Shown here: piece by piece, positions 43,603-53,656 of the stretch
Numbering within the stretch: the stretch's first letter is position 1
How the letters are laid out: each line of letters opens with the position of its first letter
Assembly: GCF_000011245.1 (NCBI RefSeq)
Contig: NC_004193.1
Span: forward strand, 3,078,501 to 3,142,500
DNA length: 64,000 nt
Direction of reading: 5' to 3'
DNA from: Oceanobacillus iheyensis HTE831
GTDB taxonomy: Bacteria; Bacillota; Bacilli; Bacillales; Amphibacillaceae
Translations under genes and position numbers: made by a program
Notes under the pieces: model-generated
Seen by the model: the letters and a program-made list of their open reading frames with translations, nothing else
Told to the model about the DNA's origin: nothing
Database searches by the model: none

Positions 43603-44793
43603 TTAATTTTCAGCTGGTACTTCAATAAGAATGGCATCTCCTTGCCCACTTCCACTACAAATAGCAGCGATTCCCTTTCCGCCGCCACGACGTTTTAATT
43701 CATGGATAAGCGTAAGAATGATACGTGCTCCACTTGCCCCTATTGGATGACCAAGTGCAACGGCTCCACCATTTACATTTATTTTTTCTTCATCGATATC
43801 TGCAATCTGTCCACTCGCAAGCGCAACAACTGCAAATGCTTCATTGATTTCGTATAGGTCAATTTCTTCTTTAGAAGTGCCCGTTTTTTCTAACAATTTA
43901 TTAATTACAATTCCGGGTGTTTGCGGGAAGTCCTTTGCTTCTACAGCAACTTCTGCATGACCGAGAATATAAGCAAGGGGTTCTTTATTTAATTCCGCAG
44001 CTTTTTCATCCGACATGACGACAAATGCTGCCGCTCCATCATTTACTCCAGGAGCATTCCCCGCAGTTATCGATCCCTCTTTATCAAATGCTGGACGTAA
44101 GGATGATAATTTATCTATCGTCGTATCTTTACGTGGTGCTTCATCTGTATCAACTATTATTGGATCGCCTTTTCGATTAGGAATTTCTACAGGTACAATC
44201 TCATCAGCAAACTTATTCGATTCGATGGCTTCAACCGATTTTTGATGACTGCGAAATGCCCAAGCATCTTGGCGCTTTCTAGAAATCTCTAAATCTTCTG
44301 CTGTAGAATTACCATAGTTCCCCATATGATTTCCTGTAAATGTACAAGTAAGACCATCATGAACCATCATATCTACAACCGATTTATCTCCCATTCGGTT
44401 TCCCCAACGTGCATCCGGTAAAAAGTACGGGGCATTACTCATGCTCTCCATTCCACCTGCTACAATGATCTCCTCTTCTCCTAGACGGATTAACTGATCT
44501 GCTAACGTAACACTTCGCATTCCAGATGCGCATACTTTATTAATTGTTTCCGATCGCGTCTCCCATGGAAGACCAGCAATTCTTGCCGCTTGACGTGATG
44601 GGATTTGTCCTTGACCGCCTTGTAATACGGTTCCCATGATTACCTCATCAACGACATCATTTGCAATATTTGCTCGTTCCATGGCTTCTTTAATTGCAAT
44701 ACCTCCAAGCTCTGTTGCTTTTAACGGCCTTAAAGCTCCACCAAATTTCCCAAAAGGTGTTCGCGCACCAGATACGATTACTGATTTTCTCAT
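43603..44793 (-). CDS. mmgA: Acetyl-CoA acetyltransferase (thiolase), MmgA-like
   Basis: This 396-residue thiolase has the acyl-accepting cysteine in [12 protein letters not shown], the histidine in [16 protein letters not shown] and the second cysteine in [12 protein letters not shown]. It splits acetoacetyl-CoA or longer 3-ketoacyl-CoA. It is the first gene of a five-gene operon; AAGGAGG precedes the ATG, and an 18-bp palindrome lies 21 bases before the start. No enoyl-CoA hydratase is encoded in the operon. Confidence 0.95.
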   Translation of the reverse strand: MRKSVIVSGARTPFGKFGGALRPLKATELGGIAIKEAMERANIANDVVDEVIMGTVLQGGQGQIPSRQAARIAGLPWETRSETINKVCASGMRSVTLADQLIRLGEEEIIVAGGMESMSNAPYFLPDARWGNRMGDKSVVDMMVHDGLTCTFTGNHMGNYGNSTAEDLEISRKRQDAWAFRSHQKSVEAIESNKFADEIVPVEIPNRKGDPIIVDTDEAPRKDTTIDKLSSLRPAFDKEGSITAGNAPGVNDGAAAFVVMSDEKAAELNKEPLAYILGHAEVAVEAKDFPQTPGIVINKLLEKTGTSKEEIDLYEINEAFAVVALASGQIADIDEEKINVNGGAVALGHPIGASGARIILTLIHELKRRGGGKGIAAICSGSGQGDAILIEVPAEN

Positions 44794-44813
44794 TTTCTTA
44801 CCTCCTTATAATG

Positions 44814-44831
44814 ATTGAACGCTCGTTCAAT
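44814..44831. promoter_or_regulatory. Operator-like palindrome before the mmg operon
   Basis: ATTGAACG and CGTTCAAT form perfect 8-bp arms around CT. It lies between the likely start of transcription and the mmgA ribosome site. A TetR protein encoded in the same operon is the simplest candidate to bind it. I could not define the -35/-10. Confidence 0.65.
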
Positions 44832-45049
44832 ATTGACATGGGAAAATAGAGAGGATATACCTCCCTACTTCCATATTTATCAAAGACGAAAGGGGATCGG
44901 TCAAAACCAAAAGTTTTTGATAAAAACGGCTGATAGCTCATGGAAACAAGAAGATAAGATTGATAACCACTTCCCCCAAAGGACTACTATGTTCACCTAA
45001 GCCTCTGCTTCAATTTAAATTTAAAATTGTGGCCGTTGGAAGAAACACA

Positions 45050-47158
45050 TTATGCTGTTTTTACCTCTTCTTTATCCAATACAGAGATTGCTAGTATTTC
45101 AGCTACATCCATTGTACCGATATCCTCTTCCACTTCTTTTGCTTTTGTTCCATCACTCAACATCGTGAGGCAGTATGGGCAAGCGCTAGATATCATAGTC
45201 GGTTCTACTTGCAATGCCTGTTCCGTACGAGCCACATTAATTCTTCCTCCCGTAGTCTCTTCCGTCCACATCAGGCCACCACCAGCACCACAGCACATAC
45301 CGTTCTCACGACTACGATTCATTTCTACTAACTCTAGACCAGGAATGGATTTTAAAATTTCTCGTGGTGGATCATACACACCATTATACCTTCCTAGATA
45401 ACAAGAGTCGTGATAGGTTAACCTTTCGTTTATTGCTCTTTCTGGTTTAAGTCTATCTGACATTACTAGATCATAAAGCATTTGTGTGTGATGATATACT
45501 TCTGCTTCAAATCCAAAGTCAGGATATTCATTCTTAAATATATTGTAAGCATGCGGATCAATCGTGACAATTTTCTTGACGTCATGTTTATTAAATTGCT
45601 TAATATTTTTCTCAGCAATTTCTTGGAATAAAAACTCATTACCAATACGACGAGCTGTATCTCCAGAGTTTGCTTCTGTATTCCCTAAGATAGCAAAGCT
45701 TACACCAGCTTGATTCATTAGCTTTGCAAAAGCAAGGGCAATTTTTTGGCTGCGGCTATCAAAGGCACCCATAGAACTTACCCAGAATAGATATTCAAAC
45801 GACTTATCTTCTTTCTTCAATTCTTTTACCGTAGGAATATAAACAGATTCATCTTCATCGCGCCATTTTACGCGATCTTTTTTGGAAAGTCCCCAAGGGT
45901 TACCTTGTCTCTCGATATTCGTAACAGCACGTTGGATATCTGAATCCATTTTTCCTTCTGTCATAACTAAGTAACGACGCATATCAATAATCGTACCCAC
46001 GTGTTCATTATTTACTGGGCAGGCATCCTCACAGTTACGACAAGTTGTACATCCAGCAAGTTCCTCTTCTGTGATTACATCACCAATCAAACTAGAGCTT
46101 TGAATAGTTGCAGCAACTTCTTTATCCGCTGAAGCTTGATTCCCAGCACTACCCGAAAATGCATAAGACGGCACCCAAGATGATTTACCGGTTATCGCAG
46201 CTCCTTTTTCTGTTAAATGATCACGAACTTTAATCATGATATCCATTGGAGATAACATTTTCCCTGTACCTGAGGCTGGGCAAACATCCGTACAACGTCC
46301 ACATTCTACACACGCATAAAAATCAATCATTTGATGCTGTTCAAAATCTTCTACTTTCCCAACACCGAAAGCAATTTCCTCTTCACTTTCTTCATCTACA
46401 TTTTCCATATCAAAATCTAATTTCTTCAATTTACCTGGAACTTTTTTACTCAAAAATACATTAATCGGCGCAGCGATTAAATGGGCGTGCTTTGATTGTG
46501 GAACATAAACTAAAAAGGTAAGGAGGGTAATTGTATGTACCCACCAAGCAATGTAAAACAATACGGTAGCTGTTTCTGCTGACGCCCAACTAAAAGCAAG
46601 AGCAAATACACTAGCAACAGGCTCGGCCCAGGTAATCTCATGCCCATGCCAAATCATTGCCATACCATTTCCAAATAGCACAGAGACCATTAATGTACCG
46701 ATAAAAATTAACACTAATCCTGCTTTGAATCCCCTTTTAAGTCGCACTAGCTTTTCCATATATCGACGATAAAACGCCCAAATAACTGCAACTAAAATCA
46801 TCAAGGTTACTAGTTCTTGAAAGAATACAAATCCAGGATAAAACATACCAAATGGCAGATGATTACCTGGAGATAAACCCTTTACAAACATATCAATTGC
46901 ACCAAATTGAACTAAAATAAAACCATAGAACATCATAACGTGAATTGCTCCAGACTTCTTATCCTTCAGAAGTTTGGATTGACCAAATACAATTTTTCCA
47001 ATTCGCTTCAAGCGCAATTTAAATTCACCATCAAACTCTGATTTCTTTCCTAGCCTAATATAAGCGATTCGGGTTGCAATTACTTTGGCAAATAAATAAA
47101 AAGCATAAATAGTAATAGCCAAAAATGCAATCCAATTGATAATTAGAAAAGTATCCAC
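45050..47158 (-). CDS. fadF: FadF-like iron-sulfur membrane oxidoreductase
   Basis: This 702-residue protein has about six membrane helices in the first 240 residues (nitrate-reductase gamma-like, with histidines such as MIWHGHEI). A cytoplasmic part follows with two 4Fe-4S clusters (CVECGRCTDVCP, CTTCRNCEDACP) and two CCG-type domains (DSCYLGRYNG, GMCCGAGGGLMW, SSACPYCLTM). It resembles B. subtilis FadF (YwjF), thought to pass electrons from acyl-CoA dehydrogenases to the quinone pool. GTG start at 47158 with AGGGGGAG upstream. It has its own promoter carrying an operator-like palindrome. Confidence 0.92.
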   Translation of the reverse strand: MDTFLIINWIAFLAITIYAFYLFAKVIATRIAYIRLGKKSEFDGEFKLRLKRIGKIVFGQSKLLKDKKSGAIHVMMFYGFILVQFGAIDMFVKGLSPGNHLPFGMFYPGFVFFQELVTLMILVAVIWAFYRRYMEKLVRLKRGFKAGLVLIFIGTLMVSVLFGNGMAMIWHGHEITWAEPVASVFALAFSWASAETATVLFYIAWWVHTITLLTFLVYVPQSKHAHLIAAPINVFLSKKVPGKLKKLDFDMENVDEESEEEIAFGVGKVEDFEQHQMIDFYACVECGRCTDVCPASGTGKMLSPMDIMIKVRDHLTEKGAAITGKSSWVPSYAFSGSAGNQASADKEVAATIQSSSLIGDVITEEELAGCTTCRNCEDACPVNNEHVGTIIDMRRYLVMTEGKMDSDIQRAVTNIERQGNPWGLSKKDRVKWRDEDESVYIPTVKELKKEDKSFEYLFWVSSMGAFDSRSQKIALAFAKLMNQAGVSFAILGNTEANSGDTARRIGNEFLFQEIAEKNIKQFNKHDVKKIVTIDPHAYNIFKNEYPDFGFEAEVYHHTQMLYDLVMSDRLKPERAINERLTYHDSCYLGRYNGVYDPPREILKSIPGLELVEMNRSRENGMCCGAGGGLMWTEETTGGRINVARTEQALQVEPTMISSACPYCLTMLSDGTKAKEVEEDIGTMDVAEILAISVLDKEEVKTA

Positions 47159-47235
47159 CGTCTGCTCCCCCTCTTTGTGTAGTATCCTTTTGATAACGAT
47201 TACATTTTCTTGCGTGAAAGAAATCCTTATCTATT

Positions 47236-47264
47236 ACTTTAAACATGAATGATCATTCAGTCAA
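47236..47264 (-). promoter_or_regulatory. fadF promoter with operator in the spacer
   Basis: Minus-strand -35 TTGACT (47259-47264) and -10 TAAAGT (47236-47241) are exactly 17 bases apart. The perfect palindrome TGAATGATCATTCA (47246-47259) fills the spacer. Its half-sites equal those of the B. subtilis FadR consensus, but without the four central bases. Confidence 0.7.
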
Positions 47265-47375
47265 TATATTTTAGGTAAAATTTTAAAAATTCATTTTAGG
47301 GAGATTGTTCATGTAATTGTTGCTTCCGTTTAACGAAACGTAATAAGGCTTACCTATCATTTTTTCTGGACTCCC

Positions 47376-47418
47376 AAAAAAGCCTACCCCCTTTTGAAAT
47401 CGAAAAGGGATAGGCTTT
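47376..47418 (-). terminator. Terminator after argS
   Basis: AAAGCCTATCCCTTTT and AAAAGGGGGTAGGCTTT pair on the minus strand and end in TTTTTT, 10 bases after the argS stop. Confidence 0.92.
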
Positions 47419-47428
47419 CTAAGATTAT

Positions 47429-49099
47429 TTACATTTTCTCTGGTGCAGAGATTCCGATAATTGTCATAGCATTTGCGAGTGTTTGACGAACAGCTTTCAT
47501 TAGAGCTATTCGTGCATGTGTTCTAGCTTCATTATCCGCATCTAATACTTTTTCAGCATTATAGAAGCTGTGTAATAATGTAGCAAGTTCAAAGATATAT
47601 TGAGTCACTTTATGTGGTGTATGCTTATCAGCAGCATCAACTATCATTTGTGGAAGCTCACCAATTTTCTTCAATAGATCTAATTCTTTCTCAGCTGTTA
47701 ATAAAGATGCATCAAATTCAGCTTCGGTATTGAATCCTTTACTTTTTGCCTGAGAAAGCATGGTGCAAATACGTGCATGTGCGTATTGTGCATAGTACAC
47801 TGGGTTGTCGTTAGATTGCGACTTTGCTAAATCCATATCGAAATCTAATTGTGAATCGTTGGAACGTGCAACGAAATAATATCGAACTGCATCAATTCCT
47901 ACCTCATCCATCAATTCTCGAAGTGAAACAGCCTTTCCTGTACGCTTACTCATCTTCACTTTTTCGCCTGCTTCAAATAGATTTACCATTTGAATAATTT
48001 TCACATCAAATTTTTCCACTGGATATCCCAATGCTTGAAGAGCAGCACGCATACGTGGAATATAGCCATGATGGTCTGATCCCCATACATTTATAATACG
48101 ATCAAATCCGCGATCTAGCTTGTTTTTGTGGTATGCGATATCTGGGGTTAAATAAGTATAATTCCCATCACCTTTAATTAATACGCGGTCTTTATCATCA
48201 CCGAATTCCGTCGTTTTAAACCAAAGTGCTCCGTCTTTTTCAAATGTATAGCCACCATCATCAAGCACGGCTAATGTGTCATCAATTTGTCCATCTTTAA
48301 ATAGAGAACGCTCGGAGAACCAATGATCAAATTCTACACGAAAGTCTTTTAAATCCGATTCGATATTTCTTAATGATGCTTTTAAACCATACTCTTTAAA
48401 GAAATCTAAGCGTTCTTCATGATCTTTATCCGCCCATTTTTCTCCATCTTTCTTCACTAGCTCTTTAGCAATTTCGATAATGGCTTGACCTTGATAACCA
48501 TCCTCTGGCATATCCACATCTTGACCAATTTCTTGCAAGTAACGTGCTTCTACAGATAATCCAAGATTGTTTATTTGGTTTCCTGCATCATTAATATAAT
48601 ATTCTCTCTCAACTTCATAACCAGCAGCTGCAAATACATTACAAAGCACATCCCCAAAAGCAGCATTTCGAGCATGCCCTAAATGCAAGTCCCCGGTTGG
48701 ATTTACAGATACAAATTCTACTTGGACTTTTTCTCCATTTCCACCTGTTGATTTTCCGTAATTATCACCTGCAGATAATACGGTATCAATCACTTCACCT
48801 AAGAAGTCTTGCTTCATGAAAAAATTAATAAATCCAGGCCCTGCAATTTCAACTTTTTCAACAGACGCTTCTGATTTATTTAGCTTGCTGGCGATGTCGT
48901 CTGCAATTTGTCGAGGTGCTTTTTTGGCAACTCGTGCTAGTTGCATCGCGATATTAGTAGCGAAGTCTCCATGAGCTTTATCTTTCGGTTTTTCCAGAAT
49001 GATATCAGGTACCTGATCCTCTGTTGCTAGTTCCGCGTGAATAACAGCATGATGAATTTGTTCTTTTAATTTTTGTTCCGTTTGTTCTAATACGTTCAT
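47429..49099 (-). CDS. argS: Arginyl-tRNA synthetase ArgS
   Basis: This 556-residue class I synthetase charges tRNA-Arg. The HIGH-type motif is [12 protein letters not shown], the KMSK motif is [14 protein letters not shown], and an N-terminal Add-1 domain and C-terminal anticodon-binding helices are present. It follows ywiB by 12 bases and shares its promoter. I found no T-box leader. Confidence 0.97.
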   Translation of the reverse strand: MNVLEQTEQKLKEQIHHAVIHAELATEDQVPDIILEKPKDKAHGDFATNIAMQLARVAKKAPRQIADDIASKLNKSEASVEKVEIAGPGFINFFMKQDFLGEVIDTVLSAGDNYGKSTGGNGEKVQVEFVSVNPTGDLHLGHARNAAFGDVLCNVFAAAGYEVEREYYINDAGNQINNLGLSVEARYLQEIGQDVDMPEDGYQGQAIIEIAKELVKKDGEKWADKDHEERLDFFKEYGLKASLRNIESDLKDFRVEFDHWFSERSLFKDGQIDDTLAVLDDGGYTFEKDGALWFKTTEFGDDKDRVLIKGDGNYTYLTPDIAYHKNKLDRGFDRIINVWGSDHHGYIPRMRAALQALGYPVEKFDVKIIQMVNLFEAGEKVKMSKRTGKAVSLRELMDEVGIDAVRYYFVARSNDSQLDFDMDLAKSQSNDNPVYYAQYAHARICTMLSQAKSKGFNTEAEFDASLLTAEKELDLLKKIGELPQMIVDAADKHTPHKVTQYIFELATLLHSFYNAEKVLDADNEARTHARIALMKAVRQTLANAMTIIGISAPEKM

Positions 49100-49111
49100 G
49101 TCGATGTCCTC

Positions 49112-49540
49112 CTAAGAATATGTCAGTACCAATCTATGTTCTCTTTCTAATTGTCCATTGAGTTTCATTTTATAATCCATTTGTAGATTTCCTTTATCGT
49201 CATTTTCTTTTTCAAAAGAAATCCTGTTTGTAAAAGTTTCCATGCGCATGCTTCCGTGCATATGTTGGTAAATATTTTCCGTTCGGCTATTTTCTTGAAA
49301 TTGTTGACTCATCTTAATTGCACCTGATCGTCGAATAGCCACTCTTTCTGGTTGGATCGTAATCATATTTTGAATTTTTTGTCCGTCCTCTAAAACCTCT
49401 GTATATCGTAAAACATCAAACTTTCCTTGAACCATTAATTCTCCTGAGAACGATTGTTTCTGTGTTTCTTTATCCCCAGTCTCTATGTCATGAATCATTG
49501 TCTTCAGTTCAATATTTACTTCTTTTCGTCCTTTTGTCAT
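49112..49540 (-). CDS. ywiB: DUF1934 family protein YwiB
   Basis: This 142-residue protein matches the YwiB/DUF1934 family in length, in beta-rich sequence and in position before argS. Members have a calycin-like beta-barrel; the function is unknown. Alternating hydrophobic strands such as ERVAIRRSGAIKM and GNLQMDYKMKL fit a barrel. It has no signal peptide. Confidence 0.85.
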   Translation of the reverse strand: MTKGRKEVNIELKTMIHDIETGDKETQKQSFSGELMVQGKFDVLRYTEVLEDGQKIQNMITIQPERVAIRRSGAIKMSQQFQENSRTENIYQHMHGSMRMETFTNRISFEKENDDKGNLQMDYKMKLNGQLEREHRLVLTYS

Positions 49541-49677
49541 AGCATCGCCTCAGTTTCGTTATTACATCCTTACCATTTTTTAATTCCTGCGAAGGATTCG
49601 TATATAGCTCGTCAAGAACTCGACTATTCTTCTTTGTTAAATTACAGTTTATTTCGCACTATTTTATTAATGTACCT

Positions 49678-49707
49678 ATTATAGCGATAAACGGTGGTGA
49701 TAATCAA
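49678..49707 (-). promoter_or_regulatory. Promoter of ywiB-argS
   Basis: Minus-strand -35 TTGATT (49702-49707) and a perfect -10 TATAAT (49678-49683) are 18 bases apart, giving a leader of about 130 bases. Confidence 0.6.
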
Positions 49708-49805
49708 TACTATTCGTTAGTGCAAGAATTTTCGAACAAACGTTTATATTCATGATTCCTTTCCAATAATGGTTATATAACGCTTGAAAAGTAATGGAGA
49801 CGAAT

Positions 49806-51833
49806 ATGATGAAGCAATCGAAAATTTGGAAAAGAATAAGAACCATTATATGGGTAATCGTTGGTTTAGTTATAACGGCTATACTAGGTACATATATCAT
49901 TTCTTATCTACTCGGACCACCAGAATTAGCTGGTAAACAACCAACAACCGTCTACGATCGATATGATGAAAAAATTGGAGAAGAACGCTTGTTAAACTCC
50001 ATGGAATGGGTCCCGCTTGAAGATATGAACAAAAATATCATCCAAGCCACCTTACTTATCGAAGATCAGCAGTTTTTTGAACATAATGGATTTAATTATC
50101 AACGAATCGCAAAAGCGATTTGGACAAATATAACGCATGGTTCCTTAAAAGAAGGAGCTAGTACAATAACACAACAATATGCAAGGAATCTTTATCTCTC
50201 TCCTGAAAAAAAATGGTCTCGAAAAATACAGGAGGCTTTTTATGCTATACGTTTAGAAATGTTTTACTCAAAAGAAGAGATTTTAGAAGGATATCTAAAT
50301 ACCATCTATTACGGACATGGCGCTTATGGAATTGAAGCTGCTAGTCGTTATTTTTTTGATACGACAGCAACAGATTTATCATTAGCGCAAGCAGCAATGC
50401 TAGCAGGAATTCCTAAAGGACCCACCTATTATTCTCCATTAAATAATGAAAAATTGGCTAATGAACGTCAACAACTTATATTATCTGAAATGCTTCAACA
50501 TGGTGTGATTACACAAGAGGGGTACAATCGTGCAACCCAAGAAAAATTAATCTATGCTGAAACTGCTGCAGAGGAAGAAGTTGCACCATACTTCTCCGAT
50601 GAAGCGGTTTTAGAAGCTGCTGAACTATTAGACATTGCTACTGAAGAAATACAATCAGGTGGATATGAATTATATACTACATTAGATCTATCTCATCAAT
50701 CAGAAATGGATGAGGCAGTATCCAAGAATATGAATGGTTCAGAGGATTTAGAAACAGCTGGGGTGTCTATTAACCCTAAAACTGGAGAAATTACTGCCAT
50801 GACTGGCGGAAAAAATTACCTAACCAGTAGTTATAATCGATCTACCAAATCAAAAAGAATGGCAGGTTCTTCTTTCAAACCAATCCTTTATTATGAAGCT
50901 CTCGAGAATGGTTATACACCAAGTACTCGATTGGTGAGCGAGGCGACGACATTTACTTTAGAAGATGGGACAACCTATCAGCCTGGAAATTTTAACGGCT
51001 ATTACGCGAATGGCCCAATTACTCTAGCACAAGCGATTGCACTTTCTGATAATATCTATGCAGTAAAGACTAATTTGTATCTTGGGCCGAAAAATCTAGT
51101 GGAAACAGCTAAAGATTTTGGTATTACAAGTGAACTTGATGCTGTACCTTCCTTAGCTTTAGGTACTTCATCTATTAGCGTCTTAGAATTAACGCAAGCT
51201 TATGGCAGGATAGCTAACGGTGGAAAAGAAATTGAACCCTATACCATACGAAAAATAATCGATAAAAAAGGAAATACAGTTTATGAGCATGATAATGATA
51301 AATTAGATCAAGTTTTAGACGAGAAAAATACGTTTATACTTACTCAATTATTGACCGGTATGTTTGATGAAGAATTAAATAATTATACAAGTGTTACTGG
51401 TTCGACGATTAATCATCAACTTTCCAACATTTATGCTGGTAAATCAGGTACGACAGATTACGATAGCTGGATGGTAGGTTATAGTCCGGAGGTTGTTACT
51501 GGTATATGGGTAGGTTATGATGATCACCGTAAAATAACGCAAGTTCAAGAAACTACTTTCTCTAAACAAATCTGGGCTAATTATATGGAAGCTATTCACG
51601 AACCATCAAGCAAACACACATTTGCGATGCCTTCTGGGGTAATCGGCTTACCAATTGATCCTGTGAGCGGAAAGAGAGCTACATCCTCCTGTGGCCAAAG
51701 TCGTATTATGTTTTTTGAGAAAGGTACAGAACCACTCGGCTACTGTACAGATAGAAATCATCCCGAAGATCTAGAGGAAGAAGAAAATGATCAGAAGGGC
51801 TTCATGAAAAAAATCTTTGATGAATTCTTCTAG
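49806..51833 (+). CDS. pbpG: Class A penicillin-binding protein PbpG (PBP2d-like)
   Basis: This 675-residue bifunctional peptidoglycan synthase has one N-terminal membrane helix (residues 12-35). The GT51 glycosyltransferase has catalytic E86 in LLIEDQQFFEHNG and the EGASTITQQYARNLY block. The transpeptidase has S355 (AGSSFKP), S414-D-N416, and K546-S-G-T. It corresponds to B. subtilis PbpG (YwhE), which acts in spore peptidoglycan; the neighbour ywhD supports that. ATG at 49806, six bases after GGAG. A sigma-F promoter was sought but not found. Confidence 0.92.
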   Translation: MMKQSKIWKRIRTIIWVIVGLVITAILGTYIISYLLGPPELAGKQPTTVYDRYDEKIGEERLLNSMEWVPLEDMNKNIIQATLLIEDQQFFEHNGFNYQRIAKAIWTNITHGSLKEGASTITQQYARNLYLSPEKKWSRKIQEAFYAIRLEMFYSKEEILEGYLNTIYYGHGAYGIEAASRYFFDTTATDLSLAQAAMLAGIPKGPTYYSPLNNEKLANERQQLILSEMLQHGVITQEGYNRATQEKLIYAETAAEEEVAPYFSDEAVLEAAELLDIATEEIQSGGYELYTTLDLSHQSEMDEAVSKNMNGSEDLETAGVSINPKTGEITAMTGGKNYLTSSYNRSTKSKRMAGSSFKPILYYEALENGYTPSTRLVSEATTFTLEDGTTYQPGNFNGYYANGPITLAQAIALSDNIYAVKTNLYLGPKNLVETAKDFGITSELDAVPSLALGTSSISVLELTQAYGRIANGGKEIEPYTIRKIIDKKGNTVYEHDNDKLDQVLDEKNTFILTQLLTGMFDEELNNYTSVTGSTINHQLSNIYAGKSGTTDYDSWMVGYSPEVVTGIWVGYDDHRKITQVQETTFSKQIWANYMEAIHEPSSKHTFAMPSGVIGLPIDPVSGKRATSSCGQSRIMFFEKGTEPLGYCTDRNHPEDLEEEENDQKGFMKKIFDEFF

Positions 51834-51850
51834 GTTACATTAGAATTCAC

Positions 51851-51900
51851 ACAAAAAAACAGCCAGTATCGAGGGTATCGATAGCTGGCTGTTTTTTTGT
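51851..51900 (+). terminator. Terminator after pbpG
   Basis: AAAAAAACAGCCAG and CTGGCTGTTTTTTT with an inner TATCGA/TCGATA pairing. T-runs on both sides make it bidirectional in principle. Confidence 0.95.
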
Positions 51901-52067
51901 CCTAGTAAACATGAGTGAGCCCATGTATTCAATAGTTTACAAATTTTTGACAAAAAGTACAAGATTTTCTTGTAAAGTTCTTCATTCATTCACAAAATCG
52001 TAACATTTGATCACTTAACTGGATCATTTTCATCAATTTAAGATATTTAATATAAAATCTGATTGTA

Positions 52068-52190
52068 TTTGGTTTTTATTGCAGACGGACATTTTTTAAC
52101 AGCAACAACTTCGACTAATGAAGAACCTTTATCCCCACGCTGTCCCTGCTAGAGCTATCGTCTTCTTTTACACTTAAAGTTAGCGCGCTT
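52068..52190. repeat. Interspersed repeat family M, worn copy
   Basis: TTGGTTTTTATTGCAGACGG and ATTTTTTAACAGCAACAACT resemble the family M half, and CTAGAGCTATCGTCTTCTTTTACA the other end. It is too diverged to give exact borders. It shares the 727-base gap 51834-52560 with the pbpG terminator and the second 52-bp array. Confidence 0.55.
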
Positions 52191-52208
52191 AACTTTTTCT
52201 ATATTTCA

Positions 52209-52556
52209 TGGTCGATCGGGCTGCTCTATTGACTAATTCTTCTTCATTTTTCCCTTATTTTGGTCAATAGAAGTGCTCTATTGACTAATTCTTCTTCGTT
52301 TTCCTTTATTTTTGGTCAATAGAAGTGCTCTATTGACTAATTCTTCTTCGTTTTTCCCTTTTTTTGGTCAATAGAAGTGCTCTATTGACTAATTCTTCTT
52401 TGTTTTTCCTTATTTTTGGTCAATAGAAGTGCTCTATTGACTAATTCTTCTTCGTTTTCCTTTATTTTTGGTCAATAGAAGTGCTCTATTGACTAATTCT
52501 TCTTCGTTTCTTCTTATTTTTGGTCAATAGAACCCATCTATTCACTATATTCCATA
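52209..52556. repeat. 52-bp tandem repeat array 2 (seven units)
   Basis: TTGAC recurs at 52229, 52281, 52333, 52385, 52437 and 52489 and as TTCAC at 52541: exactly 52 bases each time. Every unit has a 9-bp inverted repeat, GTCAATAGA and TCTATTGAC, around AGTGC, then a pyrimidine-rich linker (TAATTCTTCTTCGTTTTTCC). The last unit changes to CTATTCACTA, the form of array 1. It lies between the convergent genes pbpG and ywhD. Confidence 0.92.
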
Positions 52557-52560
52557 TTGA

Positions 52561-53076
52561 CTATGATAACTGTTGTTTTAATTCCTCTGTTGAATTTTCC
52601 CAGAAGTCTGGCTTATAGTCACGAAGGAAGTCTCCTAAAAGTTTCTTCGAATGATCATCCATATGTTCAACAATAATATGACCTTTTAGAGATTTTTCCA
52701 TATGCTTTACATGCTGACCCATAGATTTATATGCTCGTTTGATCTCCCGATTCACTCGAATTTCACAACCTGTTACACCAGCATAATAAGGGCCATTTTC
52801 ATTTTTTTCTACTGTGACCCATACGATCCAATATAATTTGCCACCCTGCACTTCTTCTCTATCATTAATCCACTTCACTCTACGCTCAACATCACTTCTA
52901 GCATGCATTGCAGCCATATCCACATATGCTTTATCTTCATTTGGATCTACTATGATAGATGACATATTCTCTAAACTAATCGTTCCAGCACCGTAGCCTC
53001 CATGCCCATCTGTAGAATCGTCTTTTATTATCGTAAAATTATTCTTCTTTTTGTTGGAAGATTGATCTGAACTCAT
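52561..53076 (-). CDS. ywhD: YwhD family protein
   Basis: This 171-residue cytoplasmic protein matches the Bacillus YwhD family in length, in order of genes and in segments such as GYGAGTISLENMSSIIVDP and YYAGVTGCEIRVNREIKRAYK. The function is not known. It is followed by the repeat array with no clear terminator of its own. ATG at 53076 has AGGAGGT upstream. Confidence 0.85.
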   Translation of the reverse strand: MSSDQSSNKKKNNFTIIKDDSTDGHGGYGAGTISLENMSSIIVDPNEDKAYVDMAAMHARSDVERRVKWINDREEVQGGKLYWIVWVTVEKNENGPYYAGVTGCEIRVNREIKRAYKSMGQHVKHMEKSLKGHIIVEHMDDHSKKLLGDFLRDYKPDFWENSTEELKQQLS

Positions 53077-53109
53077 GTGGTATAACCTCCTAATAAATTA
53101 CTATTGATG

Positions 53110-53649
53110 CTATTGTAGCACGTTCGTCTGTACATTTTTAGTAACTCGATTTTTCGATAACTTTTCAATAAAGCGAAATGCTTCTGTTAACTCTTCATCT
53201 GTATACTTTTGCTTAGGCTTTACTGTATGTACTTTTTCAATTATTTCTTCTTTGGAAGATTGATAGAAGAAAAGCATAGTGGATACCAACTCAAGAAACC
53301 GCGAACTTCTTTCTTGTAATAACATAGTCATCTCTTTTATATCGGGCATATCCATTTGAAATTGCGTTAAAAAGGATTCCCCTTTATTAGTGATCGTATA
53401 ATGATATTGATGATAACTACTTTTTTCTTCTTTTTGTTCTTCCACAAATCCTAAATTACAGAGTTCTTCTACACGTAGTGTCAGTTCTTCAGAATAAGGA
53501 CCATAAAAGTGGAACTCATATTTTTCCTCAAAAGGAACTTCACATTGCTGCAATATATAAATTATTTTTTGTAATTTTTTTCGACCAGTAACTTTGTTAG
53601 CTACTGAAAAAAACTGTAGTAGTTTTGCGTGGTTATCTAACAAACCCAT
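53110..53649 (-). CDS. ywgA: YwgA family protein
   Basis: This 179-residue protein matches YwgA, found between ywhD and ywfO in Bacillus. It begins with a winged-helix-like segment (LLQFFSVANKVTGRKKLQKIIYIL), followed by the EFHFYGPYSEEL motif common to YwgA and phage GepA/DUF4065-type proteins, so a nucleic-acid-linked role is possible. The function is unknown. It lies 7 bases after ywfO, so the two are co-transcribed. Confidence 0.82.
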   Translation of the reverse strand: MGLLDNHAKLLQFFSVANKVTGRKKLQKIIYILQQCEVPFEEKYEFHFYGPYSEELTLRVEELCNLGFVEEQKEEKSSYHQYHYTITNKGESFLTQFQMDMPDIKEMTMLLQERSSRFLELVSTMLFFYQSSKEEIIEKVHTVKPKQKYTDEELTEAFRFIEKLSKNRVTKNVQTNVLQ

Positions 53650-53656
53650 TCACTCC

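Noticed and set aside
44814..44831. LexA (SOS) box
   Set aside because: The inner GAAC-N4-GTTC fits, but the outer C and G are replaced by T and A and the genes are fatty-acid oxidation, so a TetR operator is more likely.
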